64,000 bases of DNA from Nematopogon swammerdamellus. Taxonomy: Eukaryota; Arthropoda; Insecta; Lepidoptera; Adelidae. Positions within the stretch are counted from its first letter, which is position 1; the number at the start of each line of letters is the position of its first letter. A model generated the notes under the pieces. The model made no database searches, was not told the DNA's origin, and saw only the letters and a program-made list of their open reading frames with translations. Shown here piece after piece: positions 34,441-47,160 of the stretch. The stretch spans positions 14,563,523 through 14,627,522 of the forward strand of contig OX336342.1 of NCBI GenBank assembly GCA_946902875.1. The letters run 5' to 3'. The position numbers and the translations under genes were made by a program.

Positions 34441-35349
34441 TACAAAAAGTGAGTGCAAACTCGTTTCATTGAAGTGTTAAACAAAATAATGGTCTGAAAT
34501 TACTGCAAAATAAAAAAATAAAACAATTATCAAGATTTGTACAATGAAAGTCGTATATGAATGAAACTTAATTAAATTTAATTAGAATTTTGAGAACAGA
34601 GCCAGAACACATGATTATGCTATAATTTTAATTTAATAAACTACGGTTAAATAAAATGAACAAATGTAATTCTATTTATCATGAATATGTTTACTATATT
34701 ACTGCATATATACTGTTAGCTAATCACGTAGGCAATAAACACGGAAGCCAAATCAGCAGTGCATACATTATTTAACTAATAAATATATTAACGTGTCAAG
34801 GATATTTTAATTATATAACTTCCAAATAGTGGAGACACAACCCTTTTGGTGAGGCTATACTACAATATGTCTGTCCGTCGGTCTCCAAGTAAAATTAAAA
34901 AAAAAACCTTTTATTCAGAGCTAATATTTGTTTGTAATCAGAGCCGGCCTTAGCGGCGCGGGGGATGAACCGGGCGACTGCATGTACCACGAATGTCACA
35001 CACACACGCACAATCCAGGCGAGCTAACGAGAACCTAATGTACCTACTCTCGTCTCTCACTCGCCACCTCCGCGGCTGCGCGGCGCGGCGCCGCGAGCAT
35101 GATGCATTTCAGGCTAGAATTGTATTGTTTTCATAAACCAGCCAAATTTTATGTTTTAAGTTTAATTATTACACAAATATATATATTTAAATATAATGAC
35201 TGTAATCCTTGATGAAATTAACTCAAATTATGAATACTTTCGCCCGGGCTAAGGTCGCCTCTGTTTGTCAGAATACAGTCAGTACTAATGCGTAAAATAT
35301 TAGGGCAATAACGTATACCAATCATCAATCATTATCATCAATCAATCAA
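34441..35349. other. No supported gene
   Basis: AT-rich DNA with one GC-rich island at 34945-35100 (GCGGCTGCGCGGCGCGGCGC). I see no coding frame. Confidence 0.4.
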
Positions 35350-35742
35350 TACTAATAATAAATCTGTAAGGGGTGGCCATGTAGTAAGTTACTTTGTTTT
35401 ATGAAATACTGAGTTTGTAGACTCTACATAAGTATGATACTAAAACTAAATTGACGATTTTTAGAAATCTTTTCTGTATGTATGTAAATATGTATGTATG
35501 TTCATCCATACCTCTTAAACCGATCATCCGAATTCGATAAAACTTAGTAGAAGCACATTTACCTATATGTACAGAACACAGGATAGGCTAAATTAAATTC
35601 AGTTCCGGTTACGCTAAAAGATGTGGCTCTCATACAAAACAAATTGTTCCGCACGCCGAAATAAAGGTACGGTAGCGGGCTTACATATTTTCTTCTTTTT
35701 AAATACGCATTTCACGCGAGTGAAGCCGCGGGCAAAAGCTAG
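35350..35742 (+). mobile_element. Non-autonomous Helitron family 1, compact copy
   Basis: It starts near ACTAATAATAAATCTGTAAG and ends GCGAGTGAAGCCGCGG, GCAAAAG, CTAG (35739-35742), then T. It aligns with 17199-17815 on the opposite strand throughout, but has only a few ATAC-type units (35475-35505). Confidence 0.8.
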
Positions 35743-37040
35743 TTCTATAATAAGGAATATGACAAACTATACCTACTCATAATGTTCAATAAGATTTGTT
35801 GACGCCGCCGCCGTGAATATCGGTTGCCGGAACACACGCCGCATCATTTATCATGTATCGCCGACACAAGTTTTGCTTAGGATGCACGAATGACTCCTTA
35901 TCGGATCAATTATAATAATACCGTAGTTTATCGACATTTTAATCAGTGATTGATTTTAGCCTTAACATTTAGTAAGGAAATGAAAATATCGGATAATTCC
36001 AAATTTTAAACATCGTAAATATTGATGCCTAATAAACCTACATAGGTATATAATATTACTTAGTATTGTGGACTATTCTAATAAATACTACTGGGTCAAA
36101 TGTTTTATTTATTTTTAACCTGATTATTATGTGTGGAAAATAAAACATGCTTGCATCTAATTACATAAAATACCTTGTCGCTAAAACACAAAACAACATG
36201 AAGCATAAGAGGAGCATGTAATGTATTTTGCAGCAAGGTAGAGTTTTAATATTTTTCATAAAGCTTTCTATAAACCTGAATTACTTGCAATGGTGAATCT
36301 CGATTATCATTATCATAGATCAGTATAATGTTTATTTTAATATTAACCTAGATACAACACAGGCACCGTTAGAGAAAGAACAACCACCGACATGGAATTT
36401 AAAAATGAACTCATTACAATGATTGATAGTAACTTTGTTACGAAATATTTACCGAACATTCGGATGTGCAAGACCCAAATACATTTATATGTTGATTAAG
36501 TTTTTTGATACATCAATTTAGAGGATTATCGGCTTATAATAAATATGTTTATTTTTCTATCATTCTAATTTATAAATATAATATTTTGGATTATGGTTGA
36601 ACGGAAATTTTGTTTAATTTAACTCGGGACATCGTATTTTTAGCATATTATTTGCAATTCAATATTAAAAAAAAAACAGCCAAGGAAACGGCTGAATTGA
36701 TCCACAAAAATGTTTATCGGTTGTTATGAATTGACTCACACACAAGACCTAATCCCCTCTCACAAACACACACACCACTGACACCCTCATGTATCCACCC
36801 ATACTAACAAGTTTTATTTTATTTTATTTTGTTATATATCAATCACTAGAATATGCCCGACCAAAAACTACGCACACCTAACCTAACCTGCATACCTAAA
36901 ATATTACCGCTAACTACCTATTGTAAGCTGTCCTCTACGGCACAGTCTGCCCAGACTAGTGTAGAGGACAGAGACCAATAATGTAATGTGTACTATATTA
37001 GTTCAATAAACGTTTTTGATTTGATTTGATTTGATTTGAA
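35743..37040. other. Gene-less AT-rich stretch
   Basis: I see no coding frame longer than background and no clear element. The end (37015-37035) has a short GATTT tandem run. Confidence 0.4.
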
Positions 37041-37345
37041 TACACCACACCTCACGCTATATCCCCTCACCGGGGTAAGCAGAGTAATCGGTGATCTGCT
37101 CCAAGTACTCTTATAAATTACAGCACATCACCGACCACCACGTTTAGCAAAATATTAGGACAAGATAGCAGCAAGCAGCAAGATCAAGCAGCAAGTAAGA
37201 CACGAAGACCCACCTGCTGCATGACTCGGTGGAAGGACCGTGCCAAGGTGATAGGTAGCTAGCCTGACGCCCTTTAGGACGGCATGCACGGGGAGAGATG
37301 CAGTGGGGCTAATATTTTTAAGTACCGGCCCCACACAGTACATTT
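37041..37345 (-). repeat. Interspersed repeat family X, long copy
   Basis: It aligns with 8649-8990 in the opposite orientation, from GTGTGGGGCCGGTACTTAAA (about 37320-37340) to CTCTGCTTACCCCGG (about 37075). The segment TATATCCCCTCACCGGGGTA has a small hairpin. Confidence 0.7.
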
Positions 37346-37458
37346 CCTGTTTAATATAGGGAAACTATATTGACTGACTCAACCGTAGCCCTATTCGGCT
37401 GTTTATCGTCTTCCGGCAAAATACACCTGCACTACTCCAATTAATGGATAGGTACATA

Positions 37459-38503
37459 CAGGGTGTCCAGTAAACCTTGTCTGACCTTGTACCTGGTGAT
37501 AGGTCTGGTCACGTACTATCATAATAATAAAACATGACCTCAGTAAAAACCGCACGGTTTTCGAGATATTGGCACTTTTTGAAAACCGGAAAAAATAACA
37601 AATGTTATAAAGACGTCGCACACCTCTTGATTCTCCTATCTCCTCTGCTGCAGTGAAAATACGTTGCCGCTATTCTTCTTGTGTATTAAACTCTTTTGAG
37701 TATACCAATGGATTTAAATCAATTGAATTTTTACTACTGGGGGTGCCTCAAACTCAAAGAAAAGGTATACTCAAAAGAGTTTAATACACAAGAAGAATTC
37801 CGGCAACGTATTTTCACTGCAGCAGAGGAGATAGAAGAATCAAGAGGTGTGCGACGTCTTAAAAGACACTTTAGGAAAAGATTACTCACGTGTATTAGGG
37901 TAGGAGGAGGCCATTTCGAACACTTACTGTAATATGGTTTAATTAATTCATTAATAACATTTTTCACAATTTACCATTTTCTTTTATATTCGAAATTGTC
38001 ATATTACGTAATAAATAAAAATGGGTTCCTGATTTATGAGAACAGTAATATTTTTTTTTCTAAACGTCTGATTAAGATGTATCATACCGTTTTATAATTG
38101 GAATGAAACAGTTAAGTTTTCTAGATTAGGGGCCAACATTGTCACATAAATTTTTTTTAACATAATTATGTACAAACTTAGGTTTCAAAAAGGCATTACA
38201 CGAAAAATTTAAAGTAATTTTTTTTTACTTGAACGCATTAGTAACATTGAAATATTTATTTACTTGTTTCGATAGCATAACTCTTTTGTAATCATAATAA
38301 AAAAAAGAAAAGGAAAAAATTGCTATTTGTAGGCAAAGCATTTAAAAAACCGCTGTATGGTGCAGATTTGTTATAATTTTCAAAAAGTGCCAATATCTCG
38401 AAAACCGTGCGGTTTTTACTGAGGTCATGTTTTGTTATTATGATAGTACGTTACCAGACCTATCACCAGGTACAAGGTCGGACAAGGTTTACTGGACATC
38501 CTG
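37459..38503 (+). mobile_element. Tc1/mariner-superfamily element with long TIRs and internal inverted duplication
   Basis: It is bounded by CAGGGTGTCCAGTAAACC and GGTTTACTGGACATCCTG, flanked by TA on both sides. The inverted repeats extend about 120 bp inward, through CACGGTTTTCGAGATATTGG on the left. Within the left half, about 100 bp (37610-37709) is an inverted copy of 37763-37862, so the left part of the transposase region has been replaced by a fold-back. It is non-autonomous as it stands. Confidence 0.75.
37696..37932 (+). pseudogene. C-terminal fragment of a DDE transposase
   Basis: The translation includes DLNQLNFYYWGCLK, then FNTQEEFRQRIFTAAEEIEE and RVGGGHFEHLL with a stop. From memory, DLTPLDFFLWGYLK ... 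TLEELRQRI ... VGGGHFEHLL is a common C-terminus of Tc1/mariner-type (IS630-like) transposases in arthropods. The position normally Asp in PLDFFLWG is Asn here, which would remove the third acidic residue. Everything N-terminal is missing. The beginning of the frame lies at the inverted-duplication junction. Confidence 0.65.
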
Positions 38504-39056
38504 TATATGGAAATGTTGGAACGAACTGTAATAATCCGGATTTCGGAGGATGCTGCTCACCCAGACAATAATATTTGCTCTCTTACAAGTATTGGTCAGC
38601 TCTCTAACCGCCATATTACAATAGGCACCTAAGCTTTTCGCGCACAAAGCACTGTATCGACTTGTGAACAGGAGTGTCAATAGATCTGTTTCTATACGCG
38701 CGATGGTGCGAAAGACGCGCTCCACACATTGTTGACGTTTATAACTGACCATATTTTAATACTGACCGGTCAAGTTCTACGTCAAGTAACATCAAACAAC
38801 CGACAATATATTGACAATAGACTTTTGAGGCGTAGTTCACGCCCCCCATTGCGTCCGTGAAGCAAATCAATGACGTTGGTAATATTGGCACTTTCCGATG
38901 AACAATTCCGTATAAACAATTTCGCATAAACAAAAACATGCTCAATTAAACGGCGCCACCGTGTAACCTAATATTTTGTTATGTATTTATTTACTTTGTG
39001 CCTACAAAGCAAATTGTCATGGTTTTCCATCTAAAGCTGAAGCACTTTATATAATA

Positions 39057-39212
39057 CTAGCTTTTGCCCGGGGCTTCGCTCGCATAGCCTATGTCCGTCC
39101 ATCCTGAAGGTCCATTCTAAATACTGGTCAAATAATTTTTAAAATCGGATGAGTATTTTCGGAGATTACCTCTAAACTTACATAATTTACCTCTTTATAA
39201 TATTAGTTTAGA
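39057..39212 (-). mobile_element. Very short Helitron D (156 bp)
   Basis: On the minus strand it begins TCTAAACTAATATTATAAAG and ends GCGAGCGAAGCCCCGGGC, AAAAG, CTAG (39057-39060), then T. The 5' end touches the CTAG of the next element (39213-39216) with no bases between. Confidence 0.7.
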
Positions 39213-39633
39213 CTAGCTTTTTCCTGCGGCTTCGCTCGCGGTAGACTCGGTTTAATAGCAAATCCGATTTAAACGCAAATAATATGATAATACACGTTCG
39301 CTTCTCTTATATTCTCTCTCTCTTTCTCCCTCCCTCACCTTCCTTCCCTCCCTCCTCTCCTCCCTTCCCAATACCACCCTTCCATTCTTCTCTCTTTTTT
39401 TTTCTCTCCTCTCCATCCCTTTCTCCTCCTCCCCCACCATCCCCCATCCATTCTCCTTCCACATCTATTGCCTCCCTCTCTCTGCCTCCTCTCGCTCCCT
39501 CCTTATCTGGCCTTCTCCTCTGCTCTTCCTCCCCTCCTTACCTCCCCTCTCCCGGCGCCTCCTTCCCTCTCCCCCTCTCTCTTTACCCCACCCTTTCCGC
39601 CTCATTTCTCCTCCCCCTCTTTCCCCCTTGGCA
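39213..39633 (-). mobile_element. Helitron E with a long pyrimidine/purine tract
   Basis: The 3' end on the minus strand is GCGAGCGAAGCCGCAGG, AAAAAG, CTAG. The adjoining 60 bp (TTTAAATCGGATTTGCTATT, AACCGAGTC) match element G at 41560-41640. From 39302 to 39630 the plus strand is almost entirely C and T. The 5' end is not resolved and may lie beyond element F. Confidence 0.6.
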
Positions 39634-39659
39634 CTAGCTACCGCGAATTCGCGGTAGCT
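39634..39659 (-). mobile_element. Helitron-type 3' terminus F: 24-bp perfect palindrome ending in CTAG
   Basis: AGCTACCGCGAA joined to TTCGCGGTAGCT (39636-39659) is a perfect palindrome whose last bases, with the next AG, form CTAG followed by T on the minus strand. Upstream on that strand lies CGAGCGAAGTCGTGCCCC, a variant of the usual terminus. The element would extend to higher coordinates, and its 5' end was not found. Confidence 0.5.
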
Positions 39660-40284
39660 GGGGCACGACTTCGCTCGTCAAATTTACTTCAATATTTTTT
39701 AAATTAGAATATAAAAAATACTGAAATAAATTTAAGTTAAATTGTTGCTTTTGTTTATTATAATATTATATATTATTTATATAATATTTTCTTAATCGAC
39801 TGCAACCGACTGTTGAGCATTGGCCTCTCCTAGTCTTTGTAGGGACTAGGAAGGTACTTTAATATCAGCAATAAATTATAAAGAAACAAAAAAGTTGTTC
39901 AACAAAATGTTGATCAGTTTCAGGTAGATTTAATCACGGTTTAAATTAATAGCCTGTGACATTATCACAGTGATTATGATGTCTCGACATTGATTCAAGA
40001 TCGTTTGCGGTTCTAATTAAATCATATTCACATATATTCTATTTATAGAGTACGTTGCCTTCAGTCATTTGATTCATAAATAATAATTATGCCTGACTGG
40101 CAGTCGCCGACCAAACCGCAATGCTGTCCTACAGCCAATTTGGTATAAAAACTGTGCTAAGATGAATATTATACCTTAGAGTTTGAAATCTTCAACGTAA
40201 ATTTTTGGAGATAAATGAAAAATGCAAATAAGTTTGTTCCCAAAGTCAAAGATCAAATAAATATTGAAATAATAAAATAAAAAT

Positions 40285-40690
40285 AACAACCGTTCAGCTG
40301 GCAGGGGGTGGGGGAGTGTCACACTTGACTCTAACAAAAATTAGCACTTAAAAGCTTAATAATTCGCAAACGGATCCCTAAATCGAAAAATGATTTGCAC
40401 AAACCCGCAATATTTTCAAAAGACCTATCCAACGACACCGCACACGATGGGGTAGACGTGAAAAAAAAATTAATCCCCAATTTACGTGTAGGGGAGGTAC
40501 CCTAAAAAAAATTATTTAAAAATTTTTATTTTACCACTTTGTCGGCGTTATTAATATGTATACCCAGACCAACTTAAAACTTTCTAGTACTAAGGGGCAC
40601 TGAGCTAAGCCGCGGACAGACAGACAGACGGACAGACGGACGGACATGGCGAAACTATAAGGGTTCCTTGTTGACTACGGAACCCTAAAA
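40285..40690 (+). repeat. Interspersed repeat, copy 2 of 10254-10925
   Basis: It aligns with 10525-10921: TTAGCACTTAAAAGCTTAAT, GACCTATCCAAC, ACCACTTTGTCGGCGTTATT and GACTACGGAACCCTAAAAA. It is truncated on its left side. Confidence 0.85.
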
Positions 40691-41107
40691 AAGGGCACTT
40701 CCTTCGTCATGATTCTCGCCTTTGTTCGAATTGAAACTAATGAACTTATTTTTATTTTTAATCACTTTTGATTAAATAAAATATCTTAGTAGTTCATGCA
40801 GAAATATTGCGAGAAACAAATTATCCTATTTTGATAAACCGCTGAAATATTGAACATTTTTATATATCAGCTAATACATCGGACTCTAGCCGCGCGAGAG
40901 ACGGTTCGTAAAAAAATCCGCCAAGCGCAAGTCGAACTCGCGCATCGAGGGTTCCATACCATGACGTAATTGGCCGGTTTTTATTATTTGTTATTACTAT
41001 ATTACTTTATAGTTAGTACTACAATCTCGCCAAGTTGGACGCTTGTGTGTATTACTGTTTTCAGGATCCCGCATCCATACGGAAGCCTATTACTAAGTAT
41101 ACGCAAT

Positions 41108-41185
41108 CTCTCTGTCTGTCTGTCTGTCTATCTGTCTGTATGTCTGTCTGTCTGTACGTCCGTCCGTCCGTCCGTCCGTCCGTCT
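41108..41185. repeat. (GTCT)n / (GTCC)n microsatellite
   Basis: TCTGTCTGTCTGTCTATCTG grading into CGTCCGTCCGTCCGTCC. Short related tracts occur in the repeats near 10860, 14140, 40620 and 58340. Confidence 0.95.
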
Positions 41186-41277
41186 GAGGGCTGTATCTTC
41201 TGAAGCGTAATAGGTAGACGGTTGACATTTTCACAGAAAATGTATTATTATAGCGGGTATGTCAACAAATAATAAAA

Positions 41278-41653
41278 AAAGGAAAAGAGAGCGTGGGAGA
41301 GGGGAGGGAGGGAAAGGGGAGGTAATGAGGGAGCGAGTAAGGAAGAAGGGAGATTAGATGGAGGTGATGAAGAGGGAAGGGAGGGCAGGTAGGAGGAGAG
41401 AGGGAGGGAGATATGCACCTACATGAATATGAATGTTTCTTTGTCCCGTGTGCGTTCGTATAATAAACATTCGATTGTGATGAAACTTTGGTGAGTTGTT
41501 GTACGCACGCACGCATCCGAGGGATGGTGGGAGGTAGAGAGGGAGAGAGATAGGTAATATAAGAGAAGCCATCGTTTATTATTATATTTGTGTTTAAATA
41601 GGATTTTCTATTAAACCGATTTTATCGCGAGCGAAGCCGCGGGCAAAAACTTA
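41278..41653 (+). mobile_element. Helitron G with a purine-rich tract, relative of E
   Basis: The 3' end is GCGAGCGAAGCCGCGGGC, AAAAA, CTTA, then T, a CTRR variant. The 60 bp before it match E in the opposite orientation. The plus strand is purine-rich at 41278-41412 and 41515-41555, equivalent to E's pyrimidine-rich plus strand once orientation is considered. The left boundary is uncertain. Confidence 0.6.
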
Positions 41654-42554
41654 TATATAATAATTCGGGAGAAATATGAGAATACTATGCTTAATTACAT
41701 TATTGAAATTTTAAAGTCCTCTATTTTATAAGCAATCAAACGGGCATACAGAGCATGAATTGTGTATGCTACGATGTCTAATTATAATATTCGTAGAACT
41801 CTAAGTATGAATGTATGTGGAGAAGTATCCTCTAGCTAGGCTAACACCCTCGCACGTACAGGTCAGGCACTATCTTAAGAAAAGCTTCAAGACTCGCCAA
41901 GAGCGACATTAAAATGATGATTCGTTCGAGGATAACGCTCGGTTACATCACTCCAAGGTATTATTTTAGTCTTTATTGATCAACTTCACGATTGAGTTTG
42001 TATTCTATTATTTTTATAGCTGAGATTGAAGTTAGGATAAATACTTAATTTAGATTGAAAAATAAACGTCCAGTAATGCATGTACGAGTTTTAGTATAGT
42101 TGCCTTGATTGGGAGCTATGTAGAGTAACTTTAGTAATTTTCTATGAAATTTTTTACCACTAAAGTTATAATAATTACAGATAAATAAATTGATAAAAAT
42201 ATTTAAATTAAATTTAAATCCGTCTGCTGGGTCGTCGTTCGATTCTATGTGGCTTTTATATTATGATACAAATAATGTGATCTAGTGATGACTAATATGA
42301 ATTACAAATTTTTACAAAGAGAAAGTTACCCACTATCACCCACCGCGAAATTCAATAGACTTGTGTTTACATAGTATTACTCGTACATCGTACATTGCAT
42401 GTATTCACAAAGACACAATATTGTATTCACAACTGGTTTTACGAGTATAATGGTGTGACTCAGCTATCTCAGGTTACGGAAGAAAGTGAATGATTGAAAT
42501 AATTTATACCAACCATTTCGAATGAGTCAACATTTCACTGTTCAACATTAGTCT

Positions 42555-42760
42555 ATACCTAAATAACGTCACGCCTGTCTCCTAATGGAGTGGGCAGAGA
42601 CAAGAACTCCTGCCTGACATGCCTATGACAACTCTTTTTAACCGACTTCAAAAATAGGAGGAGGTTCTCAATTCGACTGTATTTTTTTTTATGTTTGTTA
42701 CCTCAGAACTTTCGACTGGGTGAACCGATTTTGAAAATTCTTTTTTTAATCTCCATAAGC
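42555..42760 (+). repeat. Lepidopteran repeat containing AACCGACTTCAAAAA
   Basis: CGTCACGCCTGTCTCC and GGAGTGGGCAGAGACAAGAA are followed by AACCGACTTCAAAAATAGGA, GGAGGTTCTCAATTCGACTG and GACTGGGTGAACCGATTTTG. The same phrases occur at 61235-61420 (minus). This is a very common lepidopteran repeat whose class I cannot fix from here. Confidence 0.65.
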
Positions 42761-45700
42761 AACCCTTTGTGTCCGTAGACACTTATACTACAATCAACTC
42801 TAACCTCCAACCTTTGTATACTTACATTTGCATACTGTTCGCTGGTCGCTTACATAATTATGGAAAATCAAATCACACTAGATAACAAATCACGCGACTG
42901 TACATAAAAATATCATGCATTTGTCATATGTCAAATTATTACTAGTACTCACATAGAATGCTTCAAATGATAATGATGACAAGAACCCTGAGCTATGTAT
43001 GATTATAACTTCTATGAATAAGACTATGGCTTCATATGCTGAATCGGCGACACGTAATATATAAATTCTACCTTATCGTCGGCGATGCGTTTATGTACTT
43101 TTCTTGCAAGGTGCGAATCTCTAAAAAGTTTTATTTATGAAGTTATTTTATGGCATCGAAAAATTTTATTGGCCTTCGCCATGCAATCCTCCAGAATTCA
43201 GAATCCATAATTGTGTCTGAATAAATACTACGTTAAGATGATCCTGATATATTCCCGTTGTTAGAAACTTCTAACTCTGGCCGCCACACAGTAATACAAG
43301 CACATAATAAGTTCGTACCTAATCCTGGCGAGCCACACTCTCCTACACCTAAGACAATTTTAGGTTTTATGTCACATTTATCGCGCATAAAGACACTCAT
43401 AATTCGCCACAGTTTAATTTTCGATCAATAAAATAATAGTGATTTTGGGCTGTAAAACTTACAATAAAGTTGAAATATCCTCACATTTAAGTCGCCGAAA
43501 TTAATTCGGAGACGACGTGGGGTTCGCGATGGCTACTAAATCAGGATCGCCGTTGTGTCTGTCGGGCGGGCTCCACTCGCGATAAAGCTAGAGAACTCGT
43601 TCATTAATGAAGCTGTTTAAGCACTAACATTTGTAATCTTTATGCTACATAAAGTATTATTGACATTTGATTTCGCTCAACACGAATAAGGTACGCGGCA
43701 GAGTTGATCTCTTTTTAATGACCGTGCTGTATCGTATATATAAGCGAATCTTGTCAATTTGCGATTAAAATGAGGCTACCATATGAGTGATTTAGGTAGA
43801 TATGTAGATATTAGCGTTGAGTCTCATGTACGGTCCGTACGGTAGTAGCCGGATTAGGCTGAGCATAATAGCACGAGGCTCGAGTTTCAGTATATTTAAC
43901 CAGCCAACTAGACCGGAGGAAGCGACAGGCAATCCTATCGATATACTGCTGCTACTGCTTGGATCGCTTTCATGCTCGTGCTGAGTTTGACGTACTTATA
44001 TGTCAAGATCACGAGCGTCAGGTGGTTTGATTTTTTAAAATGTAAATCTCACCCATTCTTACTAGGTGTTGACATAATCGGATTGATACCGCATCACTGT
44101 TTTTCATCCAGTACAGCGTAGACGGACAGTAACACAAGGACAGTGCATTGTTGAATAACCATCTTCATGATTATCGAATTTACAGTTCGATAGACAATTT
44201 GAATGAAACAGGGTTTCTGAAAAATTACAGGATATCAAAGTTGATCATCATCTAGTCGATTTGATGTAGAGATAAGATTGCGGAACTGTCAACTGAACAT
44301 CTCACAGATATCGACATAATATTGCAGTAATTGGACCAAGTATAGTGATAACATTTCTGCCTCACGCAACTTTCAACACATGGTATAAAGATATGAAATT
44401 ACAAATTCATACTTTATTTTTCGTTACGTAGGTACTGCATTTCTTCAGCATAATACATTATTTGAAAATATTACCTTTTCATGTACATCTTTAATTTAAT
44501 TATGTTAAACAATAAAAAAGTTATACATAAAATATTAGTGTACAATTTTACAATCTTCATATTGTAATCTTATACTTAAAAACCTTTATATACTCAGCGT
44601 TATACATTAACTGCCAGCAGATATTCCTAGAAACTAGAAACTGGCTACTAAATCAATCAAAGATTACTAAATTTAATAAAACATTCTGTAATAGGTAGTC
44701 GAGGTTATTCACTGCTCATAAATCACACTGTTTTATATAGTCGCGTAAAGTCATCTAATTTTAGTCAACATACAAATATAATCGTTTAAAAAAAGTCAAG
44801 CTCAATTTATCTATGAAAACGAGATTCACAGGTGGTTGTTAAACGGATAATCTACCTGTTTCGATTAATTAAGATGTCAGTGGAGGTTAAGGTCGGACTA
44901 AGAAACCGATCAGTTAGGTTGACATTTTGAAAATCTTTGTGAACGATTTTGTAAGTATTTAGTACTAGTAAACTAAACTGGAATTAAGAGAGAAAGCTCC
45001 ACGGAGTAATTTTATAGTAACACAGGTAAAACGGAGGTCGTCATTCAGGAGTTAATCAATAGGTACTTTAATTGCAAAACACTATCAGTTATACAATGCT
45101 GTTAAATTTGTTTATAATATTTTCTTAAATACTTAAGTATACGAGTCGTACCTAGGCACCTAAAACTTATCAAATTTAGTAAAATGTGAAAAATGTAAAA
45201 CGGATCTACAGCACAAAGTTCACACGACATTATGTCAACAAGGGATCGGTGATCCGTATTTACACTAATACGTGTTCTCATTATCTATTCATAATTCGTG
45301 TGCTTGCTGCAATATTTGCTGGCCAACATTTATGAATTAGTAAAAAATTGGTTTTACCAACATATACTAGCGAACTATTTAATATAATAAGTAAAATTTT
45401 TACGTATGTACAAAATCAAATATGTACTCGTGTGTACATGGAAGAAGTGTAAATTCAATTATTTATAAATGTCGTTTTAAATTACAGTTTTGAATTGCGT
45501 CATGTGTAGGTTAGGTATTGCGTCCGTACATTTGCGTAGAACCTTTAATTTATACATAAAATGTAATTTGTTCGATATACAAATATTCTAAAAATAAAGA
45601 ACTAATGAATTTAACGACCAATAAACGTAGGTCACGATGAAGGTAACTGATATCCCTTAAACGATTAAATTATTTAATTTATATACTCGTAATTTCGGAT

Positions 45701-45984
45701 ACATAATTTATTGTTTTACAAACGTTAACATGAAGACGCTGTTCAATTAATTGACTTTTTATACAAATAAGGTGAACTTAGCATAAAATGACCATACAGG
45801 AACATGTAGCAATACTTTTTCAACACTACTCTGTCTTTATTCATTCACTTTAGTCATTACTACCTACTGAGAATAGTAATTTGTTGATTAGTTTGTAAAT
45901 TAGAGCGCTTAGTGCCCTACTCAAACGTTTTGTTCCGAAATAAATTTAAACCACTCACAAATTTTCAAAGATTTGTTAGTACAT
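42761..45984. other. Gene-less stretch
   Basis: No supported gene or RNA. 43490-43620 and 43850-43990 are less AT-rich and less repetitive than the surroundings, so they could be unique host DNA. I see no motif that assigns a function. Confidence 0.4.
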
Positions 45985-46110
45985 TAAATTAAGGGCAGAA
46001 AGATAGAAAAGACTGCGAAAGTCATATTCCGATATTTCATATAAGTCGATATTCCCCGCAAGCCCTTTCCATGCCTTTACAGTGCGACACAAGAACGATA
46101 TAATTTTTAA
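45985..46110 (-). pseudogene. Short LINE C-terminal remnant
   Basis: The minus-strand translation has FLCRTVKAWKGLAGNIDLYE followed by YDFRSLFYLSALNLM. It matches the FLCRTAKVWNGLLGNI-type block seen at 13160-13230 and 27020-27110. Confidence 0.5.
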
Positions 46111-46677
46111 AGATATAATTTCGTCAATTTGAACGTAATAATTCGTCCGTTCATTTAGAAATAATTCACAATCAAAGTAAAAAATAAGTACAAAATGTGC
46201 CCTTTTTAATGCTCATGCCCGATTTGGCGACTCTGTAAATTGCCAAAAATTATCGATTTGTCCGCTCAGAACACAATAAATGTTTTAATAAAAATGATAA
46301 TTTATTGGGTTTGAGTAAGATAGCTGAGTTAGCTCAGATTATAATATTACATACATTATCTCATGCATACATAGCGTATAACAACAAAAAACCAGCATAA
46401 AATTGTACCTGTCCCTATTATGAAACATTCTGTTTTGTTACTGAATTTGTTACTAAAAATTATGAATTGAAACTGTTTTATTTTTCGTGCATTTTTATTT
46501 AATTCATTTTAAAAGCTGCAGCCAGCGGTGGCGCTTTTGTGTCTATAAACTTATTTGCTCGAAAATAGAAAACTATATATTTTGCATATTATTCCAGAAC
46601 GTTGAATGCCAAGAGCGTGTTTCTGATAATTTTTCCTCTAACATAAATGCAAATTACCCCCAAATTTTTTGCTATAA

Positions 46678-47095
46678 ATTTAACCAACTTCAAAAATAAT
46701 AAAAAGGAGGTTATCAATTCGACAAGTATGTATGTAATATTATCGGAACTGCAATATTTTCACATAATTATGATAATCTGTTAGGAGACCAAACAAATAT
46801 ACAAAATTTTATATGTGTGTATGTTTTTATAAGTATGTTAGTATGTAAGGGTGTATGTTTGTCAACGCATTTCTCCGAACTATTAATCGGATTGTAATAA
46901 TTCTTTTTTTATTGGCTTACATTTACTTCAACTTAGGAAACAGTGCAAGTTTCATCAAAATCGGTTCAGTAGTTTTCAAGATCCAGCCAAACAGTCCATC
47001 TGTTAAGTGTGTCAAATGGGCGAATAATTCTATACCACGACAACCGATTTCTGTGATTCTTTTTTATGTGATATTACTAAAAAGAGTAAAATAAA
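46678..47095 (+). repeat. Diverged relative of the AACCGACTTC repeat
   Basis: AACCAACTTCAAAAATAATA, then GGAGGTTATCAATTCGAC, and later TTTCATCAAAATCGGTTCAG. This layout (signature, then an ATCAAAATCGGTTCAG phrase) is typical of lepidopteran repeat tails. The 79-codon open frame in it is not a gene. Confidence 0.5.
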
Positions 47096-47160
47096 AACTT
47101 TTTTAAAAAACATTGATCCGTCTTTAAAAAAACTACTTAGAACTAAAAAAAATTTAAAAT

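Noticed and set aside
39284..39707. Pro/Ser-rich 117-codon and overlapping frames
   Set aside because: Product of the C/T-only tract in Helitron E, which has few stop codons by composition.
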